Of a stretch of 64,000 bases of DNA, positions 28,876 through 37,920 are shown piece after piece. The DNA is from Streptococcus sp. 29887 (GTDB lineage: Bacteria; Bacillota; Bacilli; Lactobacillales; Streptococcaceae). The position numbers and the translations under genes are program-made. The notes below the pieces were generated by a model. It ran no database searches, was not told where the DNA came from, and saw only the letters and a list, made by a program, of their open reading frames with translations. Within the stretch, counting starts at the first letter, position 1. Each line of letters begins with the position of its first letter. The stretch is from assembly GCF_032595075.1 (NCBI RefSeq), contig NZ_CP118735.1, forward strand, positions 1,578,001 to 1,642,000. Direction: 5' to 3'.

Positions 28876-29709
28876 TTATTGAAAGGATTTAGTTCTGTAT
28901 TGGACAGGACTAAGTCCTTTTAATTTTGCTTTGATTCGTTTGTTGTTGTAGTAAAAAATATAATCAGTGATAGCTTTCTCCAGTTGATCCAGAGACTTGA
29001 AACTCTTTTCAAATCCGTAAAACATTTCTGTTTTCAAGACGCCAAAGAAAGACTCCATCATCCCATTATCTGGGCTATTCCCTTTGCGGGACATGGATGG
29101 TCGAATGCCTTTGGTTTCCAAAAAGTAATGGTAAGACTGGTGCTGGTATTGCCAACCTTGATCGCTGTGGAGAATAGTCCCACTGTATAAATCTGCTGGA
29201 AAAGCCTTCGCAAGCATGGTTTGAACCTGCTTCAAGTCAGGTGACCGAGACAGGGTAAAATCAATAATCTCACTATTATAGCCGTCAAGAACAGGCGATA
29301 AGTAGAGTTTCCCTTCAGGTAAAGCAAACTCCGTCACATCGGTATAACATTTTTCATAAGGCTTAGAGCCCTCAAACTGACGTTTAATCAGATTATTAGC
29401 CTTCTTACCCACCTCACCTTTGTAAGAAGCATACTTGCGCTTACGACGAATACGAGCCGCTAAGCCCATGACTGTCATCAAGCGTTGCACCTTTTTGTGG
29501 TTAATGAAGAAACCTCGATTTCTGAGTTCTAAATAAATCCGACGATAGCCGTAATTACCTTTATGGTAATCATAAATGGCTTGAATTTCAGCCTTAATTG
29601 CTTTGTTCTTGTCGGGTTTATCCAGTTGCTTGACTTGATAATAATAAGTTGAGCGAGGCATTTTAGCTGTCGCAAGTAGGAGGTCTAGTCGGAATCCTCC
29701 TTGGACCAT
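28876..29709 (-). CDS. IS3-family transposase OrfB
   Basis: The catalytic half of an IS150-group transposase, 277 residues, with an HTH_21-like region ([26 protein letters not shown]) and an rve integrase core. The DDE residues are in [21 protein letters not shown] and [16 protein letters not shown] (the D and E spaced about 35 residues). It is in the -1 frame relative to OrfA and overlaps it by 25 bases. It is open upstream to the slippery site at 29772-29778, so it is normally made as an OrfAB fusion. Confidence 0.93.
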   Translation of the reverse strand: MVQGGFRLDLLLATAKMPRSTYYYQVKQLDKPDKNKAIKAEIQAIYDYHKGNYGYRRIYLELRNRGFFINHKKVQRLMTVMGLAARIRRKRKYASYKGEVGKKANNLIKRQFEGSKPYEKCYTDVTEFALPEGKLYLSPVLDGYNSEIIDFTLSRSPDLKQVQTMLAKAFPADLYSGTILHSDQGWQYQHQSYHYFLETKGIRPSMSRKGNSPDNGMMESFFGVLKTEMFYGFEKSFKSLDQLEKAITDYIFYYNNKRIKAKLKGLSPVQYRTKSFQ

Positions 29710-30221
29710 ATCTCTAATTGTTTCTGCTGTTCGCGCACTAGTGTTTCGTCCCTCAAGCGAAGTTCTCTCAACTTTTTTAGGAAGGCCACCTCAGTTCGAA
29801 GACGTTCATTTTCCTCTTGAAGGCGCTCTAATTCCGTCATCTCTTCCCAGGTTTTCTTGCGTTTACGTCCCATCTTGCTCGGTCTCCCTCTTGGTTTTTC
29901 AAGAATAGTATACCCGTTTTTCTTGTATTGTGCTATCCAATTGGGAAGCATTCCTCGATTTGGCAAGGCATAATCAAGGCAAACTGAGAGTTGAGAACAT
30001 CCATGAATCAAGACCTTATCCATTATTTCTTGCTTTAATTCAGGTGAATAATACCTATTTTTACCTTTTTCAACGATTTCCACGCCATATCGATCCATGA
30101 GATTTATCATGTAGGTGAGATTGGCAATAGTGACCTTGTATATCTGGCTAAGGTTGACCCACGACACGCCACTCTTTCTAAGCTCATATATTTCTAGTTT
30201 ATCTTCATAACTTAATTTCAT
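29685..30221 (-). CDS. IS3-family transposase OrfA
   Basis: A 178-residue DNA-binding half with a helix-turn-helix N-terminus ([26 protein letters not shown]), a second HTH segment, and a leucine-zipper-like C-terminus ([21 protein letters not shown]). The slippery heptamer A AAA AAG lies at 29772-29778 within LKKL. Confidence 0.92.
   Translation of the reverse strand: MKLSYEDKLEIYELRKSGVSWVNLSQIYKVTIANLTYMINLMDRYGVEIVEKGKNRYYSPELKQEIMDKVLIHGCSQLSVCLDYALPNRGMLPNWIAQYKKNGYTILEKPRGRPSKMGRKRKKTWEEMTELERLQEENERLRTEVAFLKKLRELRLRDETLVREQQKQLEIWSKEDSD
29772..29778 (-). other. Programmed -1 frameshift site AAAAAAG
   Basis: On the minus strand A AAA AAG is in the OrfA frame. From here the -1 frame stays open through OrfB with no stop, which supports production of an OrfAB fusion by slippage. 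Confidence 0.85.
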
Positions 30222-30300
30222 AAGAAAAACACCCCAATCGTTAGATTTTGTGTCTAACTTTTGGGGTGCAGTTCAGAAATCAGAACATCCTTTTTTGATG

Positions 30301-31461
30301 CTAACCAAATACCCTTGTAATCCGTTCACAAGCTTCTTTTATAGTTTCAAATGGTGCTGCAGCGTTGAGTCGGGCATGATTGTGTCCTTCTTTTCCAAAA
30401 GTTTGGCCATCGTTTAGGACAACTTTTGCCTCTTCTCTTAATTTTCGATGGATTTCAACATGTTCCACATCGTAAGCTGAGAAATCTAACCAAACCAGAT
30501 AAGTCCCCTGTGGTTTCAATACCTTTATCTTGGTATGCTGGGTCAGATAGTCCGTCACAAAGTCGATGTTTTTCTCAAGAATTGTTTTCAATTCTGCTAA
30601 CCAAGGTCGACCGTAGCGAAAGGCTGTTTCAGTCGTTATAAGACCAATCGCTGGAATTTCATGTTGGTTATTGACCAACTGTCTCCTCGTGAAAGCCTTT
30701 CTCAAGTCTGGATTTTCAATGATGGCAAAGCTATTTTTGGTACCAGCAATATTAAATGTCTTCGTGGCAGAAGATAGAATAATGGAAAAATCTTTAAAAT
30801 CTGAGTCCACCGTATTGAAACTGTGGTGCTTATTTCCGTAAAGCGTAAGGTCTTGGTGAATTTCATCTGAAACCAACAATACCTTATGCTTACGACAAAG
30901 TTGGCCAATTTTTTCCACTTCTTCCTTTGTCCAAACCCGACCACCTGGGTTATGAGGATTACAGAAAATGTAGAGTTTTACTTCCTGTTCCACAAGGTCA
31001 CGCTCTAGTTTCTCAAAATCGATTTGGAACTGGCCATTTTCCACGCGCAAGGAATTGGTCACCAACTGACGATTGTTTAATTTTACCGTGCGGGCAAAGG
31101 GTGGATAGACAGGTGTATTGATGAGGACGGCATCTCCCTCTTCAGTGAATGCCTGAATTGCAACAGAAAGCGCTGGTACCACTCCTTCAATTAAAACGAT
31201 ACTCTCTCTTCCAATCTCATAGCCGTGTTGGTCTTTTTCCCAGTCAATAATGGATTGAAAGAGGGAATCACTAGCGTAGGGATAGCCAAAGATATGTTGG
31301 TCCGCATACTGGCGAATGGCAGAGCGAATTTCAGGCAGAGGTTCGAAATCCATATCAGCAACCCAAAGCTGTAAGAGTTCTGGATCCTGCTCACTGGCCT
31401 TCCACTTTTCTGAATGGTGATTTAAGCGATTAGGCCTAGTTGTAAAATCATACTGGGTCAT
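30301..31461 (-). CDS. MalY/PatB family C-S lyase / aminotransferase
   Basis: A 386-residue fold-type I PLP enzyme. The PLP lysine lies in SSATKTFNIAGTKNSFAII, and FCNPHNPGGRVW is the cofactor-contacting motif. Family members cleave cystathionine or cysteine, releasing homocysteine or hydrogen sulfide. It starts three bases after the stop of the trans-sulfuration enzyme, so the two act together in methionine and cysteine metabolism. Confidence 0.9.
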   Translation of the reverse strand: MTQYDFTTRPNRLNHHSEKWKASEQDPELLQLWVADMDFEPLPEIRSAIRQYADQHIFGYPYASDSLFQSIIDWEKDQHGYEIGRESIVLIEGVVPALSVAIQAFTEEGDAVLINTPVYPPFARTVKLNNRQLVTNSLRVENGQFQIDFEKLERDLVEQEVKLYIFCNPHNPGGRVWTKEEVEKIGQLCRKHKVLLVSDEIHQDLTLYGNKHHSFNTVDSDFKDFSIILSSATKTFNIAGTKNSFAIIENPDLRKAFTRRQLVNNQHEIPAIGLITTETAFRYGRPWLAELKTILEKNIDFVTDYLTQHTKIKVLKPQGTYLVWLDFSAYDVEHVEIHRKLREEAKVVLNDGQTFGKEGHNHARLNAAAPFETIKEACERITRVFG

Positions 31462-31464
31462 ATC

Positions 31465-32556
31465 TTATTCCTCCAAGGCTGTTTTCAAATCTGCAATCAA
31501 GTCATCCGCATCCTCAATGCCAATAGACAGACGGAGCAGGTCATCCGTTAGCCCGTAAGAATGGCGGGTTTGAGCCGGAATATCTGCGTGGGTCTGAGTG
31601 GCTGGGTAGGTAATCAAGCTTTCCACTCCTCCCAAACTTTCCGCAAAGGTAAAGACCTCTAGGGTATTGAGAATGTGAGGAATTCGACTTTCATCCGCTA
31701 CCTTGACAGAAATCATGCCACCCTTGCCCGTGTAATAGACCTGCTTGACAGCTGGGCTAGCTTGTAAATAAGCGACAATCTTCTGGGCATTTTGCGTTGC
31801 CCGTTCCATACGCAGAGAGAGGGTTTTCAGTCCACGCATGAGCAGGTAGGCATCTAGTGGCGAGAGGGTTGGACCTGTTGTATTTTGGTCATAGAAGAGC
31901 TTGTCATAGAGGGCCTGGTCATTGGTCATGAGTACGCCTGCAAGGACATCATTATGCCCTGACAGATACTTGGTCGCTGAGTGTAAGACAACATCGGCAC
32001 CAAGCATGAGAGGATTTTGATAAATAGGGCTATAAAAAGTGTTATCGACAATCACCTTGGCACCTTTGGCATGGGCGACAGCCGAAACCTTAGCAATATC
32101 AAACTCAACCATGAGAGGATTGGTAGGTGTTTCCAGGAATACATAGTCTGTCTGGTCTGTGATAGCAGCCAACAAGTCCTCTTCTGTGTTAGCATAGGTG
32201 AAACTAAAGCGCCCCAACTGCTCCTGCTCGTTGAACCAGCGGAAAGAGCCGCCGTAGAGGTCACGCGCCGCTACAACTTGACTACCGACCGGGAAACCGT
32301 TAAAGAGCAAGACCAAAGCAGCCATGCCCGAACTGGTCACGAGCGCATAATCAGCCTTTTCGATGGCGGCTAAGGTTTTCTCCAAGCTGGCTCTGGTCGG
32401 ATTTTTGGTCCGCGTATAGTCAAAGCCTGTCGATTGACCAAATTCGGGATGTTGGTAGGTGGTCGAAAGGTGAATTGGGGAAATCAAGGCCCCTGTTTTT
32501 TCATCGTTGTTAATACCCGTGCGGGCTAGTATCGTATCAATTTTATAGTCTGTCAT
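31465..32556 (-). CDS. Trans-sulfuration PLP enzyme (cystathionine gamma-synthase/lyase family)
   Basis: A 363-residue Cys/Met metabolism PLP enzyme. The PLP lysine is in LHSATKYLSGHNDVLAG, and the N-terminal IHLSTTYQHP and DYTRTKNPTRASLE motifs are diagnostic. It could be MetB (O-acylhomoserine plus cysteine to cystathionine) or a lyase; sequence inspection does not separate these. It leads a two-gene operon with a large inverted repeat about 100 bases upstream. Confidence 0.88.
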   Translation of the reverse strand: MTDYKIDTILARTGINNDEKTGALISPIHLSTTYQHPEFGQSTGFDYTRTKNPTRASLEKTLAAIEKADYALVTSSGMAALVLLFNGFPVGSQVVAARDLYGGSFRWFNEQEQLGRFSFTYANTEEDLLAAITDQTDYVFLETPTNPLMVEFDIAKVSAVAHAKGAKVIVDNTFYSPIYQNPLMLGADVVLHSATKYLSGHNDVLAGVLMTNDQALYDKLFYDQNTTGPTLSPLDAYLLMRGLKTLSLRMERATQNAQKIVAYLQASPAVKQVYYTGKGGMISVKVADESRIPHILNTLEVFTFAESLGGVESLITYPATQTHADIPAQTRHSYGLTDDLLRLSIGIEDADDLIADLKTALEE

Positions 32557-32649
32557 TACAAATACCTCATTCTAACTTACTAACTAGTCTAGCATGAAAT
32601 GAACGATTTGGTGTGAAAAACCTCAAAAAATGCTTATAGAAAAATAGGG

Positions 32650-32687
32650 AGCCTTGTTATAGTTTATCTTTATAACAAGACAAGGCT
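32650..32687. promoter_or_regulatory. Nested inverted repeat upstream of the trans-sulfuration operon
   Basis: CTTGTTATA (32653-32661) is complementary to TATAACAAG (32671-32679), and AGCCTTGT (32650-32657) to ACAAGGCT (32680-32687). The element lies about 95 bases upstream of the trans-sulfuration start, between it and the divergent small membrane genes. It could be a LysR-type (MtaR/CmbR-like) operator or a hairpin. Confidence 0.45.
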
Positions 32688-32728
32688 GGATTTGCCTATA
32701 AATACTTTTAAACCTATAAATTATTTGA

Positions 32729-32734
32729 TATAAT
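32729..32734 (+). promoter_or_regulatory. -10 box for the three small membrane genes
   Basis: TATAAT lies 22 bases before the first ATG, with a TTTTAA -35-like hexamer 17 bases upstream. Confidence 0.55.
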
Positions 32735-32756
32735 AAAAGAAAGAGAGGTGATTATC

Positions 32757-33023
32757 ATGAAATTCCAGTTTAACAAGCATTTTTATCGGTATAGTGCCTT
32801 CTATTCTATGATTTTTTGGACTTGTTTTTTTCTTTCAGACATTTTGATAGACCCTTCCCAAACTCCTGCATGGTATAGCCTACTAGCCTGTCTGATTATT
32901 TTTATCAATGCCATTCGGGTATTCTTCTTCAAGGAAGAAAAGGAACTCACTCGCATGGGCTACATCTTCTATATCGGATTGATTGTGGTGATTATCTATC
33001 TGAAATTCATTTTGGGTAAGTAG
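32757..33023 (+). CDS. Small membrane protein, tandem paralogue 1
   Basis: An 88-residue protein beginning MKFQFNKHFYRYSAFYSMIFW with about three hydrophobic segments. It shares the N-terminal pattern F-(K/Q)-(E/Q)-F-N-x3-YR-x3-FY and overall layout with the two genes that follow. The ATG is six bases after GAGAGGTG; the GTG further upstream is part of that ribosome site. Family and function are not recognised. Confidence 0.75.
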   Translation: MKFQFNKHFYRYSAFYSMIFWTCFFLSDILIDPSQTPAWYSLLACLIIFINAIRVFFFKEEKELTRMGYIFYIGLIVVIIYLKFILGK

Positions 33024-33036
33024 ATTGGAGCCCACT

Positions 33037-33291
33037 ATGTTTAAACAATTCAATACAGCATTTTATCGAACCTGGGAATTTTATTTCTCTGTCATTTGTA
33101 TCCTACAAGTGATTTCTGCTACTATACATGGACCATTTTGGTTTATCCATCTAGTCAAGCTTGGGATAGGGCTTTATGCCGGCTACCTTGCCTTCTTCAA
33201 ACCTCGTAGCTGGATTAAAAAAACATGGCAACTATACTTAGTCATTAGTTTCATTGTCGCTTGGACAAGCATTTACTTTTTTGTATTGTGA
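33037..33291 (+). CDS. Small membrane protein, tandem paralogue 2
   Basis: An 84-residue, three-segment membrane protein beginning MFKQFNTAFYRTWEFYFSVICIL. It aligns by eye with its neighbours (WQLYLVISFIVAWTSIYFFVL versus WQIYLCIAFLLVGAWVEFFV in paralogue 3). The ATG at 33037 follows TTGGAG. Thirteen bases separate it from paralogue 1. Function unknown. Confidence 0.75.
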   Translation: MFKQFNTAFYRTWEFYFSVICILQVISATIHGPFWFIHLVKLGIGLYAGYLAFFKPRSWIKKTWQLYLVISFIVAWTSIYFFVL

Positions 33292-33300
33292 GGATTTTCA

Positions 33301-33552
33301 ATGTTTAAGGAATTTAATAAAGAATATTATCGGAGTTTGAATTTTTATTTGATGATATTGTTGTTACTAGGTAGCATAGGAGAATGGCTAGACAAGGGGC
33401 CTACCCTCTGGCTTGGACTTTTGCTATTTGCTACTGTCGGTACAGCCCGTAGTGCCTTTTGGTCTAAAGAATGGATGTTGAGGGCAAATTGGCAAATCTA
33501 TCTCTGCATCGCATTCTTGCTTGTTGGAGCTTGGGTAGAATTTTTTGTATAA
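33301..33552 (+). CDS. Small membrane protein, tandem paralogue 3
   Basis: An 83-residue membrane protein beginning MFKEFNKEYYRSLNFYLMILLLL, the closest relative of paralogue 2. It is the last of the trio and is followed by a terminator hairpin. The genes are probably one transcript. Function unknown. Confidence 0.75.
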   Translation: MFKEFNKEYYRSLNFYLMILLLLGSIGEWLDKGPTLWLGLLLFATVGTARSAFWSKEWMLRANWQIYLCIAFLLVGAWVEFFV

Positions 33553-33555
33553 TGT

Positions 33556-33583
33556 TGAGGGCGAGGTATTCGCTCTCTTTTTG
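33556..33583 (+). terminator. Terminator of the small membrane gene trio
   Basis: GAGGGCGA/TCGCTCTC with loop GGTAT is followed by TTTTTG, just after the third paralogue. Confidence 0.75.
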
Positions 33584-33613
33584 TTTCAAAATAAACAGTG
33601 ATTTTCATTCAAA

Positions 33614-33630
33614 GATGGTATAATATACCT
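33614..33630 (+). promoter_or_regulatory. Extended -10 abutting the methyltransferase start (leaderless)
   Basis: TGGTATAAT (TATAAT at 33619-33624) is followed by six bases and ATG at 33631. There is no Shine-Dalgarno sequence, predicting a leaderless mRNA. Confidence 0.7.
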
Positions 33631-34380
33631 ATGCAAAAAATTGATTTACTAGACGGAGAGCGGATTGATCAGCTCTTCTCGACAGATGTTCAGATTATTC
33701 AAAATCGGGAGGTTTTTAGCTACTCGATTGACAGCGTTCTTCTTTCGCGGTTTCCAAAAATGCCTGCTCAGAAAGGGCTGATTGTTGACCTTTGTAGTGG
33801 AAATGGGGCGGTGGGGCTCTTCGCCTCCACACGCACCAAAGCCCAGATTATTCAGGTTGAATTACAGGAACGCTTGGCGGATATGAACCGCCGTTCCATT
33901 GCTCTCAACGGTCTGGAGGAACAGGTTTCGGTTATCAATGACGACTTGGCAAATCTGCCCCAGTATGACCTGCGGTCCAAGGTTGATTTAATACTCTGCA
34001 ATCCACCTTATTTTAAAGTCGATGAGCAGTCAAACCTCAATGAAAGCGAGCATTACCTGCTAGCCAGACACGAGATTGCGACCAACCTAGACAGTATTTG
34101 TCAGGTGGCCCAACAGGTGCTCAAATCCAATGGTCGCTTGGCCATGGTCCACAGGCCTGACCGATTTTTAGATATTTTGGACAAGTTGAGAACCTACAAA
34201 TTGGCTCCCAAACGCATCCAGTTTGTCTATCCCAAGGCCAGCAAGGAGGCCAATATGTTGCTGATTGAAGCTATCAAGGACGGCTCGGTAGATGGGCTGC
34301 ATATCCTGCCACCTCTGGTTGTCCATGAGGAAAATGGCGACTATACTCCTGCCATTCGCGAGATTTATTATGGAAAATAA
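33631..34380 (+). CDS. tRNA1(Val) (adenine-N6)-methyltransferase-like protein (TrmN6/YfiC family)
   Basis: A 249-residue class I SAM methyltransferase of COG4123. The SAM-binding motif is [15 protein letters not shown], and the catalytic NPPY motif (LILCNPPYF) marks N6-adenine methylation. Relatives modify adenine 37 of tRNA1(Val). The ATG at 33631 is preferred; an upstream frame extension crosses the promoter. The stop overlaps the GIY-YIG gene start by 11 bases, the usual pairing in Firmicutes. Confidence 0.87.
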   Translation: MQKIDLLDGERIDQLFSTDVQIIQNREVFSYSIDSVLLSRFPKMPAQKGLIVDLCSGNGAVGLFASTRTKAQIIQVELQERLADMNRRSIALNGLEEQVSVINDDLANLPQYDLRSKVDLILCNPPYFKVDEQSNLNESEHYLLARHEIATNLDSICQVAQQVLKSNGRLAMVHRPDRFLDILDKLRTYKLAPKRIQFVYPKASKEANMLLIEAIKDGSVDGLHILPPLVVHEENGDYTPAIREIYYGK

Positions 34381-34639
34381 GGCCTACTTGTATGTTTTGG
34401 AATGTGCCGACGGAAGTCTATACACTGGTTATACGACTGATGTGGAGAAGCGGCTTGCTACCCATAATCGTGGGAAAGGGGCCAAGTACACCCGCGCACG
34501 CTTGCCTGTCAGCTTGCTCTATCAAGAAGCCTTTGCCAGCAAGCAGGAAGCCATGTCTGCCGAGGCTTTATTTAAGAAACGCAGTCGACAGGGTAAATTA
34601 GATTATATTGCAGAATGCAGAAAAAATGATACAAAATAA
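34370..34639 (+). CDS. GIY-YIG nuclease domain protein (UPF0213)
   Basis: An 89-residue single-domain GIY-YIG protein. The motif [29 protein letters not shown] shows the core Tyr and Arg residues, and [20 protein letters not shown] is the usual C-terminus. The biological role of this family is not established, although it is often next to the YfiC-type methyltransferase as here. The ATG overlaps the end of the upstream gene. Confidence 0.88.
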   Translation: MENKAYLYVLECADGSLYTGYTTDVEKRLATHNRGKGAKYTRARLPVSLLYQEAFASKQEAMSAEALFKKRSRQGKLDYIAECRKNDTK

Positions 34640-34997
34640 GAAACAAATCCACCGCCTTCGCATTATTTGGCATATTTTGAGAGTGACTGGTTTTGCCACT
34701 TTTCTCACTTCCTTTTTCAGTTTTATCTTTCTAGCAGCTGGATTACTGCTCTGGTTGGAACCTGACTTTACTAGCTATGGGGACAGTCTTTGGTACAGCT
34801 TTGTCACAGCGACGACGGTTGGTTATGGAGATTTGCTGGTCACTACTGCTCTTGGTCGCATCATCAGTATTATCTTAGCTATTTACGGTATTCTCTTTCT
34901 AGGAAGTCTGTCAGGGCTGGTGGTCAGCTACTACACCGAGGTCAGCAAGCATTATTCTTTAGCGGTTGAACATGATAAGCAAAAAACTGGCTCTTAG
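34608..34997 (+). CDS. Two-TM potassium channel family protein
   Basis: A small (129-residue) ion channel with two transmembrane helices flanking a pore loop that bears the potassium selectivity filter TTVGYGD. There is no cytosolic RCK domain. It overlaps the GIY-YIG gene. The start may be the ATG at 34608 or the one at 34626 (123 residues), and neither has a clear ribosome site, so coupling to the upstream gene is likely. Confidence 0.85.
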   Translation: MQNAEKMIQNKKQIHRLRIIWHILRVTGFATFLTSFFSFIFLAAGLLLWLEPDFTSYGDSLWYSFVTATTVGYGDLLVTTALGRIISIILAIYGILFLGSLSGLVVSYYTEVSKHYSLAVEHDKQKTGS

Positions 34998-35006
34998 GAA
35001 CCAGTT
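34983..35006 (+). terminator. Hairpin overlapping the channel gene stop
   Basis: AAACTGG/CCAGTTT arms surround the stop codon of the channel gene; the T tract is short (TTTAAT). Confidence 0.55.
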
Positions 35007-35319
35007 TAATCAGCCACACATAAGACTTGTAATAACCCTAAATGTTATGATGTCGTCACAAAATAATGTGGGCAATCAGTTATGACAGCTACCCTGAATA
35101 ATGGTAGAATAAAAGACTAAATAGATTTAATAACTGCAAGGTAATACAGCCTGTTCCAGTGAATATCCCCACTAAGCCAAAGGAACAATTGTAGATACTG
35201 AGAGCTAATAACCTTCATATAAAAAAGTTCCCAACTTCAATAAAATCAAAACACTTTTTTAAACTTTTGGGGCGAATTTGGGGCAAAACCTTGTAAATAC
35301 GCTATATAAAAGGACTAAA
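34998..35319. other. Long intergenic region upstream of mnmE
   Basis: No plausible ORF is seen. It holds a small hairpin with CTACC/GGTAG arms (about 35088-35107) that includes a TAGAAT -10-like box, and the imperfect direct repeat TTTGGGGCGAA TTTGGGGCAAA at 35266-35287. The mnmE ribosome site AAAGGAC lies at its end. The direct repeat resembles integrase-end or att regions of streptococcal mobile elements. Confidence 0.5.
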
Positions 35320-36693
35320 ATGATTACCAAAGAATTCGACACTATTACCGCTATTTCCACCCCTCTCGGTGAGGGGGCCATTGGGATTGTCCGCCTGTCT
35401 GGGACGGATGCATTTGCCATTGCCAGCAAGGTTTTCAAGGGCAAAGACTTAGCAACGGTTCCCAGCCACAGCCTCAACTACGGCCACATTATCGATCCTG
35501 CGACAGGTCAAGTTCTGGACGAAGTTATGGTTGGAGCCATGCGTTCCCCACGCACCTTCACCCGCGAAGATGTCATCGAGATTAACACCCACGGAGGCAT
35601 TGCCGTTACCAACGAAATCCTCCAGCTCCTGATTCGCCAAGGGGCTCGAATGGCTGAGCCAGGCGAGTTTACCAAGCGTGCCTTTCTCAACGGCCGTGTG
35701 GATTTGACCCAGGCCGAGGCCGTCATGGATGTTATACGTGCCAAGACCGACAAGGCCATGCACAATGCCGTCCGCCAGCTTGATGGCTCCCTCTCCCAGC
35801 TCATCAACGACACCCGCCAGGAGATTCTCAACACACTGGCACAGGTCGAGGTCAACATCGACTACCCTGAGTACGACGATGTCGAGGAGGCGACGACAGA
35901 GCTGGTCCGCGAGAAAACCCTCCAGTTCCAAGCCCTTTTGGAAAATCTCCTCCGTACTGCCCGCCGTGGAAAAATCCTACGTGAAGGTATCGCAACTGCT
36001 ATTATCGGTCGTCCAAATGTGGGAAAATCCAGTCTGCTCAATAACCTCCTCCGCGAGGAAAAAGCCATCGTTACAGATATCGCAGGAACAACCCGTGACG
36101 TTATCGAAGAATACGTCAACATCAAAGGCGTCCCCCTCAAGCTGATTGATACAGCAGGTATCCGTGAGACAGATGACATCGTTGAAAAAATCGGTGTGGA
36201 ACGGTCTAAAAAAGCCCTTGAGGAGGCCGACCTGATCCTGCTGGTCCTCAACGCATCCGAACCTCTAACCGAGCAAGATCGCAATCTCCTAGCCATTTCA
36301 GATATGGCCAATCGCATCGTCCTGCTCAACAAGACCGACCTGGAAGAGCAGATTGAAGCAGACCAGCTGCCTGAGGATGTCATCCGCATTTCCGTCTTAA
36401 AAAACCAGAACATCGACCAGATTGAAGAAAAAATCAATCAGCTCTTCTTTGAAAATGCTGGTCTGGTAGAGCAAGATGCCACCTACCTCTCCAATTCTCG
36501 TCATATTTCCCTGATTGAACAAGCCGTTCAAAGCCTACAAGCTGTTAATGACGGACTGGAAATGGGCATGCCTGTTGACTTGTTACAGGTTGACCTGACA
36601 CGTTGTTGGCAGATTTTGGGAGAAATAACAGGCGATGCTGCTCCAGACGAACTCATTACCCAGCTCTTTAGCCAATTCTGTCTTGGAAAATAA
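35320..36693 (+). CDS. mnmE: tRNA uridine-5-carboxymethylaminomethyl(34) synthesis GTPase MnmE
   Basis: MnmE with MnmG modifies the wobble uridine of certain tRNAs. The 457 residues contain the N-terminal tetrahydrofolate-binding domain ([15 protein letters not shown]), a central G domain ([24 protein letters not shown]) and the C-terminal motif FCLGK with the essential Cys. The ATG at 35320 follows AAAGGAC. It is preceded by a long non-coding region. Confidence 0.97.
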   Translation: MITKEFDTITAISTPLGEGAIGIVRLSGTDAFAIASKVFKGKDLATVPSHSLNYGHIIDPATGQVLDEVMVGAMRSPRTFTREDVIEINTHGGIAVTNEILQLLIRQGARMAEPGEFTKRAFLNGRVDLTQAEAVMDVIRAKTDKAMHNAVRQLDGSLSQLINDTRQEILNTLAQVEVNIDYPEYDDVEEATTELVREKTLQFQALLENLLRTARRGKILREGIATAIIGRPNVGKSSLLNNLLREEKAIVTDIAGTTRDVIEEYVNIKGVPLKLIDTAGIRETDDIVEKIGVERSKKALEEADLILLVLNASEPLTEQDRNLLAISDMANRIVLLNKTDLEEQIEADQLPEDVIRISVLKNQNIDQIEEKINQLFFENAGLVEQDATYLSNSRHISLIEQAVQSLQAVNDGLEMGMPVDLLQVDLTRCWQILGEITGDAAPDELITQLFSQFCLGK

Positions 36694-36803
36694 TATCAAC
36701 TATCATGCAAGGAAACTTGTATGATTTTTTGTTATATTAACACATAAACGATTGATTTTATTTACTATTTAGGATATACTAAAAATAGAGAGGAGGTCTT
36801 TCC

Positions 36804-37880
36804 ATGAAAAAAATCATCATCTGTATTGCACTTCTATCCTGTCTAGTTTTTCCCTTTATCGGCTGGAAACTCTACGCCTACCAGCACAACAAAATAAGTT
36901 TGACTGAGAATGCGGATTTCTACTTGGTTTATCCCGGTAAGGTCGAAGCCTTTCAACTAAATGGCCAAGAACCTCAACTCCTTCATACACAGAAAATGAA
37001 TTCAGAAGGCTATTTTGGCTCTGGTGAAAATTATGTCATAGACAATCAGTATCTAGTCTTTGCCAACAATCAGCAAAAATTCATTAACGACAATCTGATA
37101 TCCATTGATTTCAATACTGGCACTGTCTTGCGAAAGCCAAGTCAGTATAGTAGCTATATCAGTGGAACAGATGGACAAGACTTTTATACAGCAGGGCCCT
37201 TTCATACTTTGGCACAATTTGATAAGCAATTTGAAGCCTTTCAAACGTTTGTCCTCAATGACGACTTCATACCAAATGCTCCAGTCATGGTAGACCAAAC
37301 ATCAGTCTATTTAACTGGCTTTGTGAAAGATTTTACCCAAGAAGGACCCGAAGAAAATGTCTTGATTGTATTTGATAAGAAGGATTTTTCAGAACAAGAG
37401 GTATTTAAGTACGACAATACCATTGCCACAGGAGAAGGGCTTTTGGTCAATGCATCCATCTATCTCCCAAATTTAGGGAAAAAAACAAGTGAATATGAGG
37501 ACATTGAGCAGTCATCCGAACTCCTGGCCTTCGATACGCGTTCCAAAACATTTTCATCTATCAAGCTGGAACACCCTTCCCCAAGCACACTCCATGCTCT
37601 CAAAAACGAAAACCTTCTTCTCATCGAGCACCAAAATGGCATGTTTAGCCCAATCTCATTTACCATTTACAATACCCAAACTGGCGAGCAATCCTACCAT
37701 ACTTTGAAGGACTTAAATCCTCGTCCTCATTACATCGACCATATCCGTCAAATTGATGACAAACGCTTAATGATTATTCTAGCAAATCAACTCCTTATCT
37801 ATGATACAGAGGCTAAGAGCATTATCAGCCAGACCACTCTGTCAGAAGACTACGTTTCTGGAGTTTGGATCAATCCATAA
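36804..37880 (+). CDS. Exported or membrane-anchored protein of unknown function
   Basis: A 358-residue protein with one N-terminal hydrophobic segment (residues 4-27) and no lipobox, so it is probably membrane-anchored with the rest outside. The remainder is rich in short beta-strand-like repeats (LISIDFNTGTV, LLAFDTRSKTF, LLIYDTEAKSI), which suggests a beta-propeller. It follows GAGGAGG by about eight bases. No family is recognised. It ends in a strong bidirectional terminator. Confidence 0.75.
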   Translation: MKKIIICIALLSCLVFPFIGWKLYAYQHNKISLTENADFYLVYPGKVEAFQLNGQEPQLLHTQKMNSEGYFGSGENYVIDNQYLVFANNQQKFINDNLISIDFNTGTVLRKPSQYSSYISGTDGQDFYTAGPFHTLAQFDKQFEAFQTFVLNDDFIPNAPVMVDQTSVYLTGFVKDFTQEGPEENVLIVFDKKDFSEQEVFKYDNTIATGEGLLVNASIYLPNLGKKTSEYEDIEQSSELLAFDTRSKTFSSIKLEHPSPSTLHALKNENLLLIEHQNGMFSPISFTIYNTQTGEQSYHTLKDLNPRPHYIDHIRQIDDKRLMIILANQLLIYDTEAKSIISQTTLSEDYVSGVWINP

Positions 37881-37920
37881 AATAAAGAACTCGGCTCAGG
37901 GAGCCGAGTTCTCTTTATTC
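37880..37920. terminator. Bidirectional terminator between the unknown gene and lemA
   Basis: GAACTCGGCTC/GAGCCGAGTTC with an AGG loop, flanked by AAATAAA and TTTATT, serves both converging genes. Confidence 0.88.

Larger units (their letters stand above)
28846..30275 (-). mobile_element. IS3-family (IS150 group) insertion sequence, intact
   Basis: About 1,430 bp bounded by imperfect inverted repeats: TGAACTGACCCCAAAAAGTT at the left and the complement of TGAACTGCACCCCAAAAGTT at the right. The flanking trinucleotide GAA on both sides is a likely 3-bp target duplication. It carries overlapping orfA and orfB in the arrangement of programmed -1 frameshifting. It inserted into the loop of a terminator. 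Confidence 0.9.

Noticed and set aside
28876..30221. Transposase split in two frames considered a frameshifted pseudogene
   Set aside because: An A AAA AAG slippery site in the OrfA frame and an open -1 frame from it through OrfB fit normal programmed frameshifting of the IS3 family.
35449..36437. Long open frames on the minus strand opposite mnmE
   Set aside because: They lie wholly inside mnmE, lack ribosome sites and encode low-complexity sequences; they are shadows of a GC-richer coding region.
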